From NCBI RefSeq assembly GCF_002101675.1, contig NZ_LQOY01000252.1, positions 1 to 47,482 on the forward strand: a DNA stretch of 47,482 bases. The letters run 5' to 3'. Position numbers and translations under genes: made by a program. Within the stretch, counting starts at the first letter, position 1. Each line of letters starts with the position of its first letter. Positions 1-7,734 of the stretch are shown here, piece after piece. The DNA comes from Mycobacterium gordonae. GTDB lineage: Bacteria; Actinomycetota; Actinomycetes; Mycobacteriales; Mycobacteriaceae. Under the pieces are notes generated by a model. The model was not told the origin of the DNA. It made no database searches and saw nothing but the letters and a program-made list of their open reading frames with translations.

Positions 1-45
1 ACCCCCGCCCAACGCTTAGCAGCCCTGCTCGATCAAGCCGCCTAA
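1..45 (+). CDS. possible 3' end of an unidentified gene
   Basis: The first frame of the plus strand is open from the left edge and ends in TAA at 43-45, giving the tail TPAQRLAALLDQAA. The composition is protein-like, but fourteen residues are too few to name a family. It could equally be chance in GC-rich DNA. No start or upstream context is visible. Confidence 0.2.
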   Translation, partial: TPAQRLAALLDQAA

Positions 46-114
46 CCGCGTTGCACTAACCACTTGACATTGAGCGCGAAAATATCGCCGTCACGACACG
101 TTCGGCGAAGCCGG

Positions 115-666
115 CTACTCGGCCCAGCGCCTAGTCTCCGGCAGCATCGCCAAAACCACGCTCGCGACCGGCAACAACGGCAGCGCATGGACTATCCATC
201 CCACGCGCGCACCCGCGATGAACACCCCGAGGTAGGTCAGCAGCGCCACCACCGCTCCGGCCACGATCAGGTAGCGCCCGAACGGGCGGCGCAGCAACAG
301 CATGATCACGCCGCTGATCGTGGTGAGCGCGAAGACCAGGGCCAGGAATCCGACGGCGATGCAGAACAGCCGGTCGGTCTGCCACCAACCGGCGATCAGA
401 TCGGTGGCCACCACCGACGTAGCCCATCCGCTGACGATGCTCACGGCGCTGGCCGCCACCGCCGTCCGCGCACTCGGCTCCTGCCGCAACACCGCGGGCA
501 GCGGCGGAAGCCCTGCCGGACGCGGGATCTGGGTGGTCGGCTGCGCGGTTATCGGTGGCAGCGGACTGGTCGGCGCACGCCGAATGATCTTGGTGCGTGG
601 TTCGTTTGGCGGTTCGGCGGGCTCGGGTGGGTTCTCGCTGGGGGAGGGATCGTTCGGCCCGGTCAC
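115..666 (-). CDS. proline-rich four-helix membrane protein, unknown function
   Basis: A GTG start at 666 gives 183 residues. Residues 1-65 are hydrophilic and rich in Pro, Glu and Thr, which suggests a disordered cytoplasmic N-terminus. Four hydrophobic segments follow at roughly 68-92, 102-127, 130-154 and 156-175, and the protein ends soon after the last one. It begins three bases after the stop of the M23 peptidase gene, so the two are almost certainly cotranscribed and it may act with that cell-wall enzyme. I do not recognise the family. Confidence that it is a real gene rests on the membrane-protein pattern and the tight spacing. Confidence 0.7.
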   Translation of the reverse strand: MTGPNDPSPSENPPEPAEPPNEPRTKIIRRAPTSPLPPITAQPTTQIPRPAGLPPLPAVLRQEPSARTAVAASAVSIVSGWATSVVATDLIAGWWQTDRLFCIAVGFLALVFALTTISGVIMLLLRRPFGRYLIVAGAVVALLTYLGVFIAGARVGWIVHALPLLPVASVVLAMLPETRRWAE

Positions 667-669
667 CGG

Positions 670-1764
670 TCAGCCGGCGTAGTTGCCGACGGACAAACCC
701 CGCTTGGCCAGCCACGGCACAGGGTCGATCCGCTCACTGCCACCCAGCAGCACCTCGAAGTGCAGGTGCGGGCCGGTGGAGTTGCCGCGGTTGCCCATGG
801 TTGCGATCTGGTCGCCCGCCATCACACGTTCACCGACGCTCACCAGCGTGGTGTTGACGTGGCCGTACAGCGTCACGGTGCCGTCGGCATGCAGCAGCTT
901 GACCCAGGCGCCGTAGCCGGCGGTCGGTCCGGCGTCGATGACGACGCCGTCGGACACCGCATAGATCGGGGTGCCGATCGCATTGGCCAGGTCGATACCG
1001 GCGTGCAGCACGCCCCAGCGGTAGCCGAAGTTGGAGGTGAAGATGCCCTTGGTCGGCATGACATACAGCGGCTGCTGCAGGCGCGCTTCGCGCTGAGCCC
1101 GCTCCTGTGCGAAGGCCACGCCGCGGGCGAGTTCTTCGTTGTGCAGCGCCGCATTGGCCGGTTGGGCGGCGATCACCTGCACCCCACGCGGCGCGCTGGT
1201 GCCGGCGTTCCCGGAGCCGCCGGTGAGCGTCGAGGCGTTGGCGGTCAGCACCGTCTCGATCTTGGTGTTGTGGTCGGACTGGCTGAGCGCGGTGTGGGTG
1301 GCCGCTGCGGCGGCCCCGGCTGCCATCGCCCCGATCAACAGACGTCCCTTGGCGGCGCTGGTCGGCTGCTTGCGGTGGCTGCCGCCGCGGCGCGGGACGG
1401 GGGTGACGTTGATGGCGTGGGTGATCGGGTGCGGGGCCTCGGCGGCAACGCGAGGCAGGACCTCGGTGGCGGGGGCGGCCAGCCACATCGGCGTCAGATC
1501 GTCGGTGTCGTCGAGGTCGTCAAGTTCGGGGGCCTGCAGCAGCAGGTCGTCGAACGCGAACTCGGACTCGCCGAAATCCAACTCGTCGAGGTCGGCCAGC
1601 TCCATGTCGTCGAGTTCATCAGACCCGTCTAACGGAATGATCTCGGTGACTTCGTTGCGGTGGTGATGGGGCCAGCGTTCCCGGGATGCGCGCGCCGATA
1701 CTGCGGCGGCAGTGCGAGCGAAAAGGTGCTGGGACAAGCTGAAATGTCCTCGGATCGTGACCAT
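670..1764 (-). CDS. M23 (LytM-type) metallopeptidase, Rv0950c-like
   Basis: This is a probable zinc endopeptidase acting on peptidoglycan. With an ATG start at 1764 it has 364 residues: an acidic N-terminal region (about 40-90, Asp/Glu-rich), one short hydrophobic anchor (about 142-157), a linker, and a C-terminal LytM domain (about 235-350). The domain keeps the zinc ligands His254 and Asp258 (HAGID) and the HLH motif at 333-335, plus His302 in YGHVN, so it should be active. The frame stays open upstream, and another ATG at 1836 is possible. I chose 1764 because AAGG lies upstream and the family-like sequence begins there. It diverges from sucC, with a CRP-type box between them. The closest named relative I recall is Rv0950c. 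Confidence 0.88.
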   Translation of the reverse strand: MVTIRGHFSLSQHLFARTAAAVSARASRERWPHHHRNEVTEIIPLDGSDELDDMELADLDELDFGESEFAFDDLLLQAPELDDLDDTDDLTPMWLAAPATEVLPRVAAEAPHPITHAINVTPVPRRGGSHRKQPTSAAKGRLLIGAMAAGAAAAATHTALSQSDHNTKIETVLTANASTLTGGSGNAGTSAPRGVQVIAAQPANAALHNEELARGVAFAQERAQREARLQQPLYVMPTKGIFTSNFGYRWGVLHAGIDLANAIGTPIYAVSDGVVIDAGPTAGYGAWVKLLHADGTVTLYGHVNTTLVSVGERVMAGDQIATMGNRGNSTGPHLHFEVLLGGSERIDPVPWLAKRGLSVGNYAG

Positions 1765-1839
1765 AACGTTATCTGGACCTTGAGAAGGTATCCGCAAACG
1801 TGGGGGGCTGGCAACCTCAGTATGAAAACCGGTCATTTT

Positions 1840-1855
1840 TGTGAATTGGATCACG
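1840..1855. promoter_or_regulatory. CRP/cAMP-receptor-type palindrome between the M23 gene and sucC
   Basis: TGTGA-N6-TCACG fits the mycobacterial CRP (Rv3676) consensus TGTGA-N6-TCACA with one mismatch. It lies 76 bases upstream of the peptidase start and about 160 upstream of sucC, so it is better placed for the minus-strand gene but could serve both. CRP-type control would suit a TCA-cycle gene. Confidence 0.6.
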
Positions 1856-2017
1856 TTTCGTCTCTGTGGCCATGGCGTGACGTATGCCACAGCGGTGGGA
1901 TGCGGCGGCAGGGCTGATTTCCGGGGTCGATACAGTTCCTCCGTGCGAGTTGCCGAGTACCGGCACCGCCACCCTAGTTGGCCTAGCAAGTAAGCCGAGC
2001 AAAGGCAGTGACGCCCC

Positions 2018-3181
2018 ATGGATCTGTTCGAGTACCAAGCTAAGGAACTGTTCGCCAAGCATGGCGTACCCGGCACGCAAGGCCGGGTTACCGACACCGC
2101 CGAAGGCGCGAAGGCCATCGCGGAGGAGATCGGTGCGCCCGTGATGGTCAAGGCCCAGGTCAAGACCGGTGGCCGAGGCAAGGCGGGTGGCGTGAAGTAC
2201 GCCGCCAACGCCGAGGAAGCCTACGAGCACGCCAAGAACATCCTGGGCCTGGACATCAAGGGCCACATCGTGAAGAAGCTGCTGGTCGCCGAGGCCAGTG
2301 ACATCGCCGAGGAGTACTACCTCTCGTTCCTGCTCGATCGCGCCAACCGCACCTACCTGGCGATGTGCTCGGTCGAGGGCGGCATGGAGATCGAGGAGGT
2401 TGCGGCCACCAAGCCCGATCGGCTGGCCAAGGTGCCGGTGAACGCCGTCAAGGGCGTCGACCTCGCCTTCGCGCGGTCCATCGCGGAGCAGGGCCACCTG
2501 CCCGCCGAAGTGCTCGACGCAGCCGCGGTGACGATCGAGAAGCTCTGGGGGGTATTTGTCGGCGAGGACGCCACCTTGGTGGAGGTCAACCCGCTGGTGC
2601 GCACGCCGGACGACAAGATCCTGGCCCTGGACGGCAAGGTCACCCTGGACGCGAACGCCGACTTCCGCCAGCCCGGGCACGCCGAGTTCGAGGACCGCGC
2701 GTCCACCGACCCGCTGGAGCTCAAGGCCAAGGAACACGACCTGAACTACGTGAAGCTCAGCGGCGAGGTCGGGATCATCGGCAACGGGGCGGGCCTGGTG
2801 ATGTCGACGCTGGACGTGGTCGCCTACGCCGGTGAGAAGCACGGCGGTGTGAAGCCGGCCAACTTCCTGGACATCGGTGGTGGCGCGTCGGCCGAGATCA
2901 TGGCGGCCGGCCTGGACGTCATCCTGGGCGACCCGGAAGTCAAGAGCGTGTTCGTCAACGTTTTCGGCGGCATCACGTCGTGCGACGCGGTGGCGGCCGG
3001 GATCGTCAAGGCGCTGGAAATCCTGGGCGACGAGGCCAACAAGCCGCTGGTGGTCCGCCTGGACGGCAACAACGTCGAAGAGGGTCGGCGGATCCTGGCC
3101 GATGCCAACCACCCGCTGGTGATCCAGGCCGACACGATGGATGCCGGTGCCGACAAAGCCGCCGAGCTGGCGAGCGCCTGA
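2018..3181 (+). CDS. sucC: succinyl-CoA ligase, beta subunit
   Basis: This is the ADP-forming subunit of the TCA-cycle enzyme that converts succinyl-CoA to succinate with substrate-level phosphorylation. It has 387 residues, the usual length. It opens with the typical MDLFEYQAKELFAKHGVP, has the ATP-grasp lysine/glycine stretch GGRGKAGGVKYA near residue 50, and a C-terminal ligase-CoA domain containing GNGAGLVMSTLD and VFGGITSCD. The ATG at 2018 follows a weak AAAGG. sucD starts 13 bases downstream, so the two subunits are made from one transcript. Nothing unusual is seen. Confidence 0.97.
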   Translation: MDLFEYQAKELFAKHGVPGTQGRVTDTAEGAKAIAEEIGAPVMVKAQVKTGGRGKAGGVKYAANAEEAYEHAKNILGLDIKGHIVKKLLVAEASDIAEEYYLSFLLDRANRTYLAMCSVEGGMEIEEVAATKPDRLAKVPVNAVKGVDLAFARSIAEQGHLPAEVLDAAAVTIEKLWGVFVGEDATLVEVNPLVRTPDDKILALDGKVTLDANADFRQPGHAEFEDRASTDPLELKAKEHDLNYVKLSGEVGIIGNGAGLVMSTLDVVAYAGEKHGGVKPANFLDIGGGASAEIMAAGLDVILGDPEVKSVFVNVFGGITSCDAVAAGIVKALEILGDEANKPLVVRLDGNNVEEGRRILADANHPLVIQADTMDAGADKAAELASA

Positions 3182-3194
3182 GAGGACGACTGAC

Positions 3195-4109
3195 ATGGCT
3201 ATCTTCCTGAACAGGGACAACAAGGTCGTCGTCCAGGGCATCACCGGCGCGGAGGCCACCAAGCACACCGCGCGGATGCTGGCCGCCGGCACCCAGATCG
3301 TCGGCGGGGTCAACGCCCGCAAGGCGGGCACCACCGTCGCGCACAAGGACGTCGACGGCAACCCGATCGAGTTGCCGGTGTTCGGCAGCGTCGTGGAGGC
3401 GATCGAGAAGACCGGCGCCGATGTGTCGATCATTTTCGTGCCGCCGGTGTTCGCCAAGGACGCGATGATCGAGGCCATCGACTCCGAGATCCCGTTGCTG
3501 GTGGTCATCACCGAGGGAATTCCGGTGCAGGACAGCGCCTATGCGTGGGCCTACAACCTGGAAAAAGGGGGGGCAAAGGGTCCGCGTACCCGCATCATCG
3601 GGCCCAACTGCCCGGGCATCATCAGCCCCGGCCAGTCCCTGGTCGGCATCACCCCGGCCAACATCAGCGGTCCCGGGCCGGTCGGCCTGGTGTCCAAGTC
3701 GGGCACGCTGACCTACCAGATGATGTATGAGCTGCGCGATTTCGGGTTCACCACTTCGATCGGAATCGGCGGCGACCCGATCATCGGCACCACCCACATC
3801 GACGCCATCGAGGCGTTCGAGAAGGACCCCGACACCAAGCTCATCGTGATGATCGGCGAGATCGGTGGTGACGCCGAGGAGCGCGCGGCCGACTTCATCA
3901 AGGCCAACGTGACCAAGCCGGTGGTCGGCTACGTGGCGGGATTCACTGCGCCCGAAGGCAAGACGATGGGCCACGCGGGCGCCATCGTGTCCGGCTCGTC
4001 GGGCACGGCGGCCGCCAAGAAGGACGCACTGGAAGCCGCCGGCGTCAAGGTGGGCAAGACGCCGTCTGAGACCGCGGCGCTGGCGCGGGAGATCCTCAAG
4101 ACCCTGTAG
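3195..4109 (+). CDS. sucD: succinyl-CoA ligase, alpha subunit
   Basis: This is the CoA-binding and phosphohistidine subunit that partners SucC. It has 304 residues from ATG 3195, preceded by the ribosome-binding sequence GAGGA. An N-terminal Rossmann CoA-binding domain (VVVQGITG at 11-18) is followed by VSKSGTLTYQ (about 167-176) and the active-site His260 in KTMGHAGAIVSG. A short Gly/Lys-rich insert (EKGGAKG near 123-129) lengthens one loop relative to the E. coli enzyme as I remember it. The frame is open further upstream into sucC, but the start at 3195 matches the family. A strong palindrome lies directly after the stop. Confidence 0.97.
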   Translation: MAIFLNRDNKVVVQGITGAEATKHTARMLAAGTQIVGGVNARKAGTTVAHKDVDGNPIELPVFGSVVEAIEKTGADVSIIFVPPVFAKDAMIEAIDSEIPLLVVITEGIPVQDSAYAWAYNLEKGGAKGPRTRIIGPNCPGIISPGQSLVGITPANISGPGPVGLVSKSGTLTYQMMYELRDFGFTTSIGIGGDPIIGTTHIDAIEAFEKDPDTKLIVMIGEIGGDAEERAADFIKANVTKPVVGYVAGFTAPEGKTMGHAGAIVSGSSGTAAAKKDALEAAGVKVGKTPSETAALAREILKTL

Positions 4110-4112
4110 CGC

Positions 4113-4168
4113 GAGCAGACGCCAAAGCCCCCATTTCGTGCCGAAATGAGGGGCTCTGGCGTCTGCTC
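4113..4168. terminator. long palindrome after sucD; dispersed GAGCAGACG-type element
   Basis: The left arm 4113-4131 (GAGCAGACGCCAAAGCCCC) pairs with the right arm 4150-4168, and an inner CATTTCG/CGAAATG pairs as well, giving a near-perfect hairpin without a T tract. It begins three bases after the sucD stop, so transcription termination is a reasonable role. A sequence identical over 17 bases recurs at 14817-14833 in a second palindrome, which marks it as a repeated mycobacterial intergenic element. Confidence 0.7.
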
Positions 4169-4227
4169 GGCGGGTCAGGGCAACCCGCCCGGGAGGCACG
4201 CCGGTCGCTGCGGTAGATAGTAAGGCT

Positions 4228-5754
4228 ATGAATCTTGATCCGCGGACGCCCGTGGTCGTCGGCGTCGGGCAGGCCGCCGAGCGTATCGACGACCCCGGCT
4301 ACCGGGCCATGTCACCCGTGGAACTGGCCGCTGCCGCAGCCCAGGCCGCCCTCGACGACTGCGGTGCTACCGCGGTGGCCGCCGAGGTCGACACGATCGC
4401 GGCGCTGCGACAGTTCGAGATCTCCGGACCGGTGCCCAACGCGCCCCTCGGCCGGTCCAACAACTACCCACGCTCGGTCGCCAAACGGATCGGCGCCGAA
4501 CCGCGTCGCGCGATCCTCGAGATCGTCGGCGGGCAGGGCCCGCAGCACCTGATCACCGAACTTGCCGGCGAGATTGCGGCGGGGCGCTCCGAGGTGGCCC
4601 TGGTCTTCGGCTCGGACGCCACATCCACCCTGCGGCACTTCGCGCAGCGTGAGGACAAGCCGGACTTCAGCGAAACGGTTGACGGTGACCTGGAAGACCG
4701 CGGACCGGGCATCGAGAAATACATCTCGCGCTACACCGTGATCCACGGACTGGTAGATGCGCCCACCCAGTACGCCCTGATGGAAAACGCCCGACGAGCC
4801 GCGACGGGCCTCGGGCCGGCCGAGTACCTGCGGCGGATGGCCGAACTGTTCGCGCCGTTCAGCAAGGTCGCGGCGAGCAACCCCTACTCTGCCGCGCCGG
4901 TGGAGCGGACGGTCGACGAACTGATCACCGTCACCGAGAGCAACCGGATGATCGCCGAGCCCTATCCGCGCTTGCTGGTGGCCCGCGATCAGGTGAACCA
5001 GGGCGCGGCGGCGCTGCTCATGTCGGTCGAGGCCGCGCGTCGGCTGCGCGTTCCCGAGGACAGATGGGTTTATCTGCGCGGGCATGCCGACCTGGAGGCG
5101 CCGGCGTTCATGGAGCGGCCCGACCTCGGGCATGCCCCGTCGGCCGTCATGGCGGCCCGCGAAGCGCTCCAGGTGGCCGGCATCGGCGTCGACGATGTCG
5201 CCACCTTCGACCTCTACAGTTGCTTCCCGGTACCGGTGTTCAACATCTGCGACGGGCTGGGCATCGCCCCCGACGACCCGCGCGGGCTGACCCTGACCGG
5301 CGGGTTGCCGTTCTTCGGCGGCCCCGGCAACAACTACTCGATGCACGGCGTCGCCGAGACCGTGGTCCGGATGCGAAGTGCGCCAGGGCAATTCGGGTTG
5401 GTCGGGGCAAACGGTGGCATTCAGAGCAAGTATTCGGTCGGCATCTATTCCACCGCGCCGGCCCCCTGGGGGTCCGATCGCAGCGCTGAGTTGCAGGCGC
5501 TGGTCGACGGTGGACCCAAGGTGCGGGTCACCGAGAACCCCGACGGCGCCGCCACCATCGAGACCTACACCGTCCGGCGCGATGGCGGCCGACCGACGGG
5601 CGTCATCATCGGCCGGCTCACCACCGACGACAGCCGTTTCCTGGCCACCACCGAGGACGACGCACTATTGACCCTACTGATCGACGGCGACCCGATCGGG
5701 CAGCCGGTGCAGGTGCGCTCGTTCGATTACGGGAACCGCTGCACGGCCGGTTAG
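4228..5754 (+). CDS. thiolase-fold acetyl-CoA acetyltransferase-like protein
   Basis: The 508-residue protein belongs to the thiolase superfamily, in the group often annotated as acetyl-CoA acetyltransferase with an extra C-terminal domain. Supporting features are the N-terminal TPVVVGVGQ, the FDLYSCFPVPV motif near 327-337 and the Gly-rich GGLPFFGGPGNNYSMHGVAE region near 355-374. The usual nucleophilic cysteine segment is replaced by EIVGGQGPQHL (about 98-108), with no Cys there, so classical thiolysis is doubtful. It sits between sucD and a convergent F420-type oxidoreductase that overlaps its 3' end by four bases. I do not associate a gene here with M. tuberculosis, so it may be lineage-specific. 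Its substrate is unknown. Confidence 0.82.
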   Translation: MNLDPRTPVVVGVGQAAERIDDPGYRAMSPVELAAAAAQAALDDCGATAVAAEVDTIAALRQFEISGPVPNAPLGRSNNYPRSVAKRIGAEPRRAILEIVGGQGPQHLITELAGEIAAGRSEVALVFGSDATSTLRHFAQREDKPDFSETVDGDLEDRGPGIEKYISRYTVIHGLVDAPTQYALMENARRAATGLGPAEYLRRMAELFAPFSKVAASNPYSAAPVERTVDELITVTESNRMIAEPYPRLLVARDQVNQGAAALLMSVEAARRLRVPEDRWVYLRGHADLEAPAFMERPDLGHAPSAVMAAREALQVAGIGVDDVATFDLYSCFPVPVFNICDGLGIAPDDPRGLTLTGGLPFFGGPGNNYSMHGVAETVVRMRSAPGQFGLVGANGGIQSKYSVGIYSTAPAPWGSDRSAELQALVDGGPKVRVTENPDGAATIETYTVRRDGGRPTGVIIGRLTTDDSRFLATTEDDALLTLLIDGDPIGQPVQVRSFDYGNRCTAG

Positions 5755-6599
5755 GCGAATGACGCCAGCTTGCCGGCCAGCCGCTCCACGTACGAGGCCA
5801 CCTTGTCCTCGTCGGCGTCCGGCAGGCCGAACAGCACCTCGGTGACGCCGAGATCTGCCCAGCGTGCCAACTTTTCGGGATCCGGCTTGAAGTCGAGTGC
5901 CACGATCTGTGGGGCGCCATCGCGCCCCGCCGCGGCCCAGGTGTCCTGCAGCAACTTCACCGGCTCGTCGATGTCGAAGTCACGCGGCGTGGTGATCCAG
6001 CCGTCGGCGCTGCGCGCGATCCACTTGAAGTTCTTCTCGTTGCCCGCGGCGCCCACCAGCACCGGAATGTGCGTCTGCACCGGCTTGGGCCATGCCCAGC
6101 TCGGGCCGAACTTCACGAACTCGCCGTCGTACTCGGCCTCTTCCTGAGTCCACAGCGCCCGCATTGCCTCGAGGTACTCGCGCAGCATGGTGCGACGACG
6201 GCCGGCCGGCACGTTATGGTCGGCGAGCTCGTCGGTGTTCCAGCCGAACCCGACGCCGAGGCTAACTCGCCCGCCGGACAGGTGATCCAGCGTGGCGATG
6301 CTTTTCGCCAAGGTGATCGGGTCATGCTCGACCGGCAACGCGACTGCCGTCGACAGCCGCACCCGCGACGTCACAGCACACGCCGCGCCCAGGCTCACCC
6401 AGGGATCCAGGGTGCGCATATAACGGTCGTCGGGCAGCGTCTCGTCTCCGGTGGTGGGATGAGCCGCCTCGCGTTTGATCGGGATATGCGTGTGTTCGGG
6501 TACGTAGAAGGTGTGAAAACCATGTGTGTCGGCAAGTTTCGCTGCTGCCGCAGGGGAAATACCGCGATCGCTGGTGAACAGAACGAGGCTGTAGTCCAT
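5751..6599 (-). CDS. LLM-class F420-dependent oxidoreductase, Rv0953c-like
   Basis: This is a luciferase-like monooxygenase-fold enzyme, probably using coenzyme F420. The ATG at 6599 gives 282 residues, the length I recall for Rv0953c. Family features are the first beta strand MDYSLVLFTSDRGISP, LDHLSGGRVSLGVGFGWN (about 92-109) with the family's conserved GR(V/L)xLGVGxGW, and the TIM-barrel C-terminus GVTEVLFGLPDADEDKV. The frame extends twenty codons upstream without family-like sequence. The gene ends in a four-base tail-to-tail overlap with the thiolase-like gene. The substrate cannot be inferred. Confidence 0.9.
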   Translation of the reverse strand: MDYSLVLFTSDRGISPAAAAKLADTHGFHTFYVPEHTHIPIKREAAHPTTGDETLPDDRYMRTLDPWVSLGAACAVTSRVRLSTAVALPVEHDPITLAKSIATLDHLSGGRVSLGVGFGWNTDELADHNVPAGRRRTMLREYLEAMRALWTQEEAEYDGEFVKFGPSWAWPKPVQTHIPVLVGAAGNEKNFKWIARSADGWITTPRDFDIDEPVKLLQDTWAAAGRDGAPQIVALDFKPDPEKLARWADLGVTEVLFGLPDADEDKVASYVERLAGKLASFA

Positions 6600-6766
6600 G
6601 CCCCAATTTAGAACGTGTTCTACTTTTGGCCGCAGCCGACCCCCTGCGGCGACGGGCACTAGTTGTCAGAGGTGCGCTAGCGTGGTTGATCGAATGCGTC
6701 GCAGGCCGTACCGCGTCGTGCCGAAGCAGAGGGGCCGTGACGGCACCGGAAGCAACAGGAGGACTC

Positions 6767-7681
6767 ATGACCTACCCGCCCGGTAGTCCCGGATATCCAT
6801 CCGCGCAACAGCCGGCCGGCTCGTACGGCAGCTCCGCGCCTGCCGCCCCCGCCGCCGCCGGCGAGCCCGGCGAAAGCAAGCTGGGGCTGTACCTGGCCAT
6901 CGCGGTAGCGGCACTGGGCCTGTTGGCGTACTTCTTCAGCTTCGGCCCGATGTTCACCTACAACGGCGACATGGGCAGCGCATCCGGCACCGCGGCATCG
7001 GGTGACACCGGGTTGTCGATTGCCGTCGTCCTGTTGGCTGGGATGCTGGCGGGGCTCGGGCTGTTGCCCAAGGCCAAAAGCTACGTGCCCATTGTCGCCG
7101 TCCTCTCGGTGCTGGGAGTGCTGCTGATCATTGCGGCCACATTCAATAAGTCCCCCCTGTTGTCCACCGGATGGGCGCTGTGGATCGTTCTGGTGTGCAT
7201 CGTCTTCCAGGCGGTGGCCGCGGTCGGCGCGCTGCTGCTGGACTCGGGCATCATCAGCGCGCCGACGCCGCGTCCCAAGTACGACCCGTTCGGTGGTGGT
7301 TACGGACAGTACGGTCAGTACGGCCAATACGGGGGTCAGCCGGGCGGGTACTACGGTCAGCCGGGTGCACAGCAGTCCGCGCAGAACCCGGGCCAATCCG
7401 GGTACGGCTCACAGTACGGTGGTGGCTACTCGTCGAACCCCAACCCCCAGTCCGGCGGCTTCGCGGCACAGCCCACGCAGCAGGTACCCCAGCAGCAACA
7501 GGGGCCGACCAACACGCCGCCCACCGGCTTCCCGAGCTTCAGCCCGCCACCGCCGGTCAGCGCAGGCAGCGGATCGCAAGGCGGTGCTGCCCCGGTCAAC
7601 TACGGCAACCCCGCCGGCGGTGGCCAGCAATCGTCCTACGGCCAGGGCCAGCAGCAGTCGCCTGGTTCGGCGCCCGTCTAA
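6767..7681 (+). CDS. 34-kDa-antigen-like membrane protein, Rv0954-like
   Basis: This is a 304-residue membrane protein with four hydrophobic helices in the first 170 residues (about 42-62, 82-105, 111-130 and 138-162). A long Gly/Gln/Tyr/Pro-rich cytoplasmic tail follows, with repeated YGQYGQYGQ-type and QPGGYYGQPG units (about 182-245). The ATG at 6767 follows a strong AGGAGGA. The family (DUF5336, homologous to the mycobacterial 34 kDa antigen) has been linked in M. tuberculosis to cell-division assemblies. It lies just upstream of perM in the same direction, which suggests a shared envelope or division role. Confidence 0.9.
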   Translation: MTYPPGSPGYPSAQQPAGSYGSSAPAAPAAAGEPGESKLGLYLAIAVAALGLLAYFFSFGPMFTYNGDMGSASGTAASGDTGLSIAVVLLAGMLAGLGLLPKAKSYVPIVAVLSVLGVLLIIAATFNKSPLLSTGWALWIVLVCIVFQAVAAVGALLLDSGIISAPTPRPKYDPFGGGYGQYGQYGQYGGQPGGYYGQPGAQQSAQNPGQSGYGSQYGGGYSSNPNPQSGGFAAQPTQQVPQQQQGPTNTPPTGFPSFSPPPPVSAGSGSQGGAAPVNYGNPAGGGQQSSYGQGQQQSPGSAPV

Positions 7682-7734
7682 CCGTGCGCTCTCGCGCCTA
7701 GTCAGGCTCGTGCGCGAAGAGTGACCCACCAAGA

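Noticed and set aside
64..1632. Long plus-strand reading frame opposite the M23 peptidase and membrane protein genes
   Set aside because: It is antisense to genes with clear motifs, is rich in Arg, His and Gly of the mirror-codon type and has no family features.
1817..3511. Long minus-strand frame opposite sucC and sucD
   Set aside because: It is the shadow of a highly biased GC-rich gene pair and has no ribosome-binding site or motifs.
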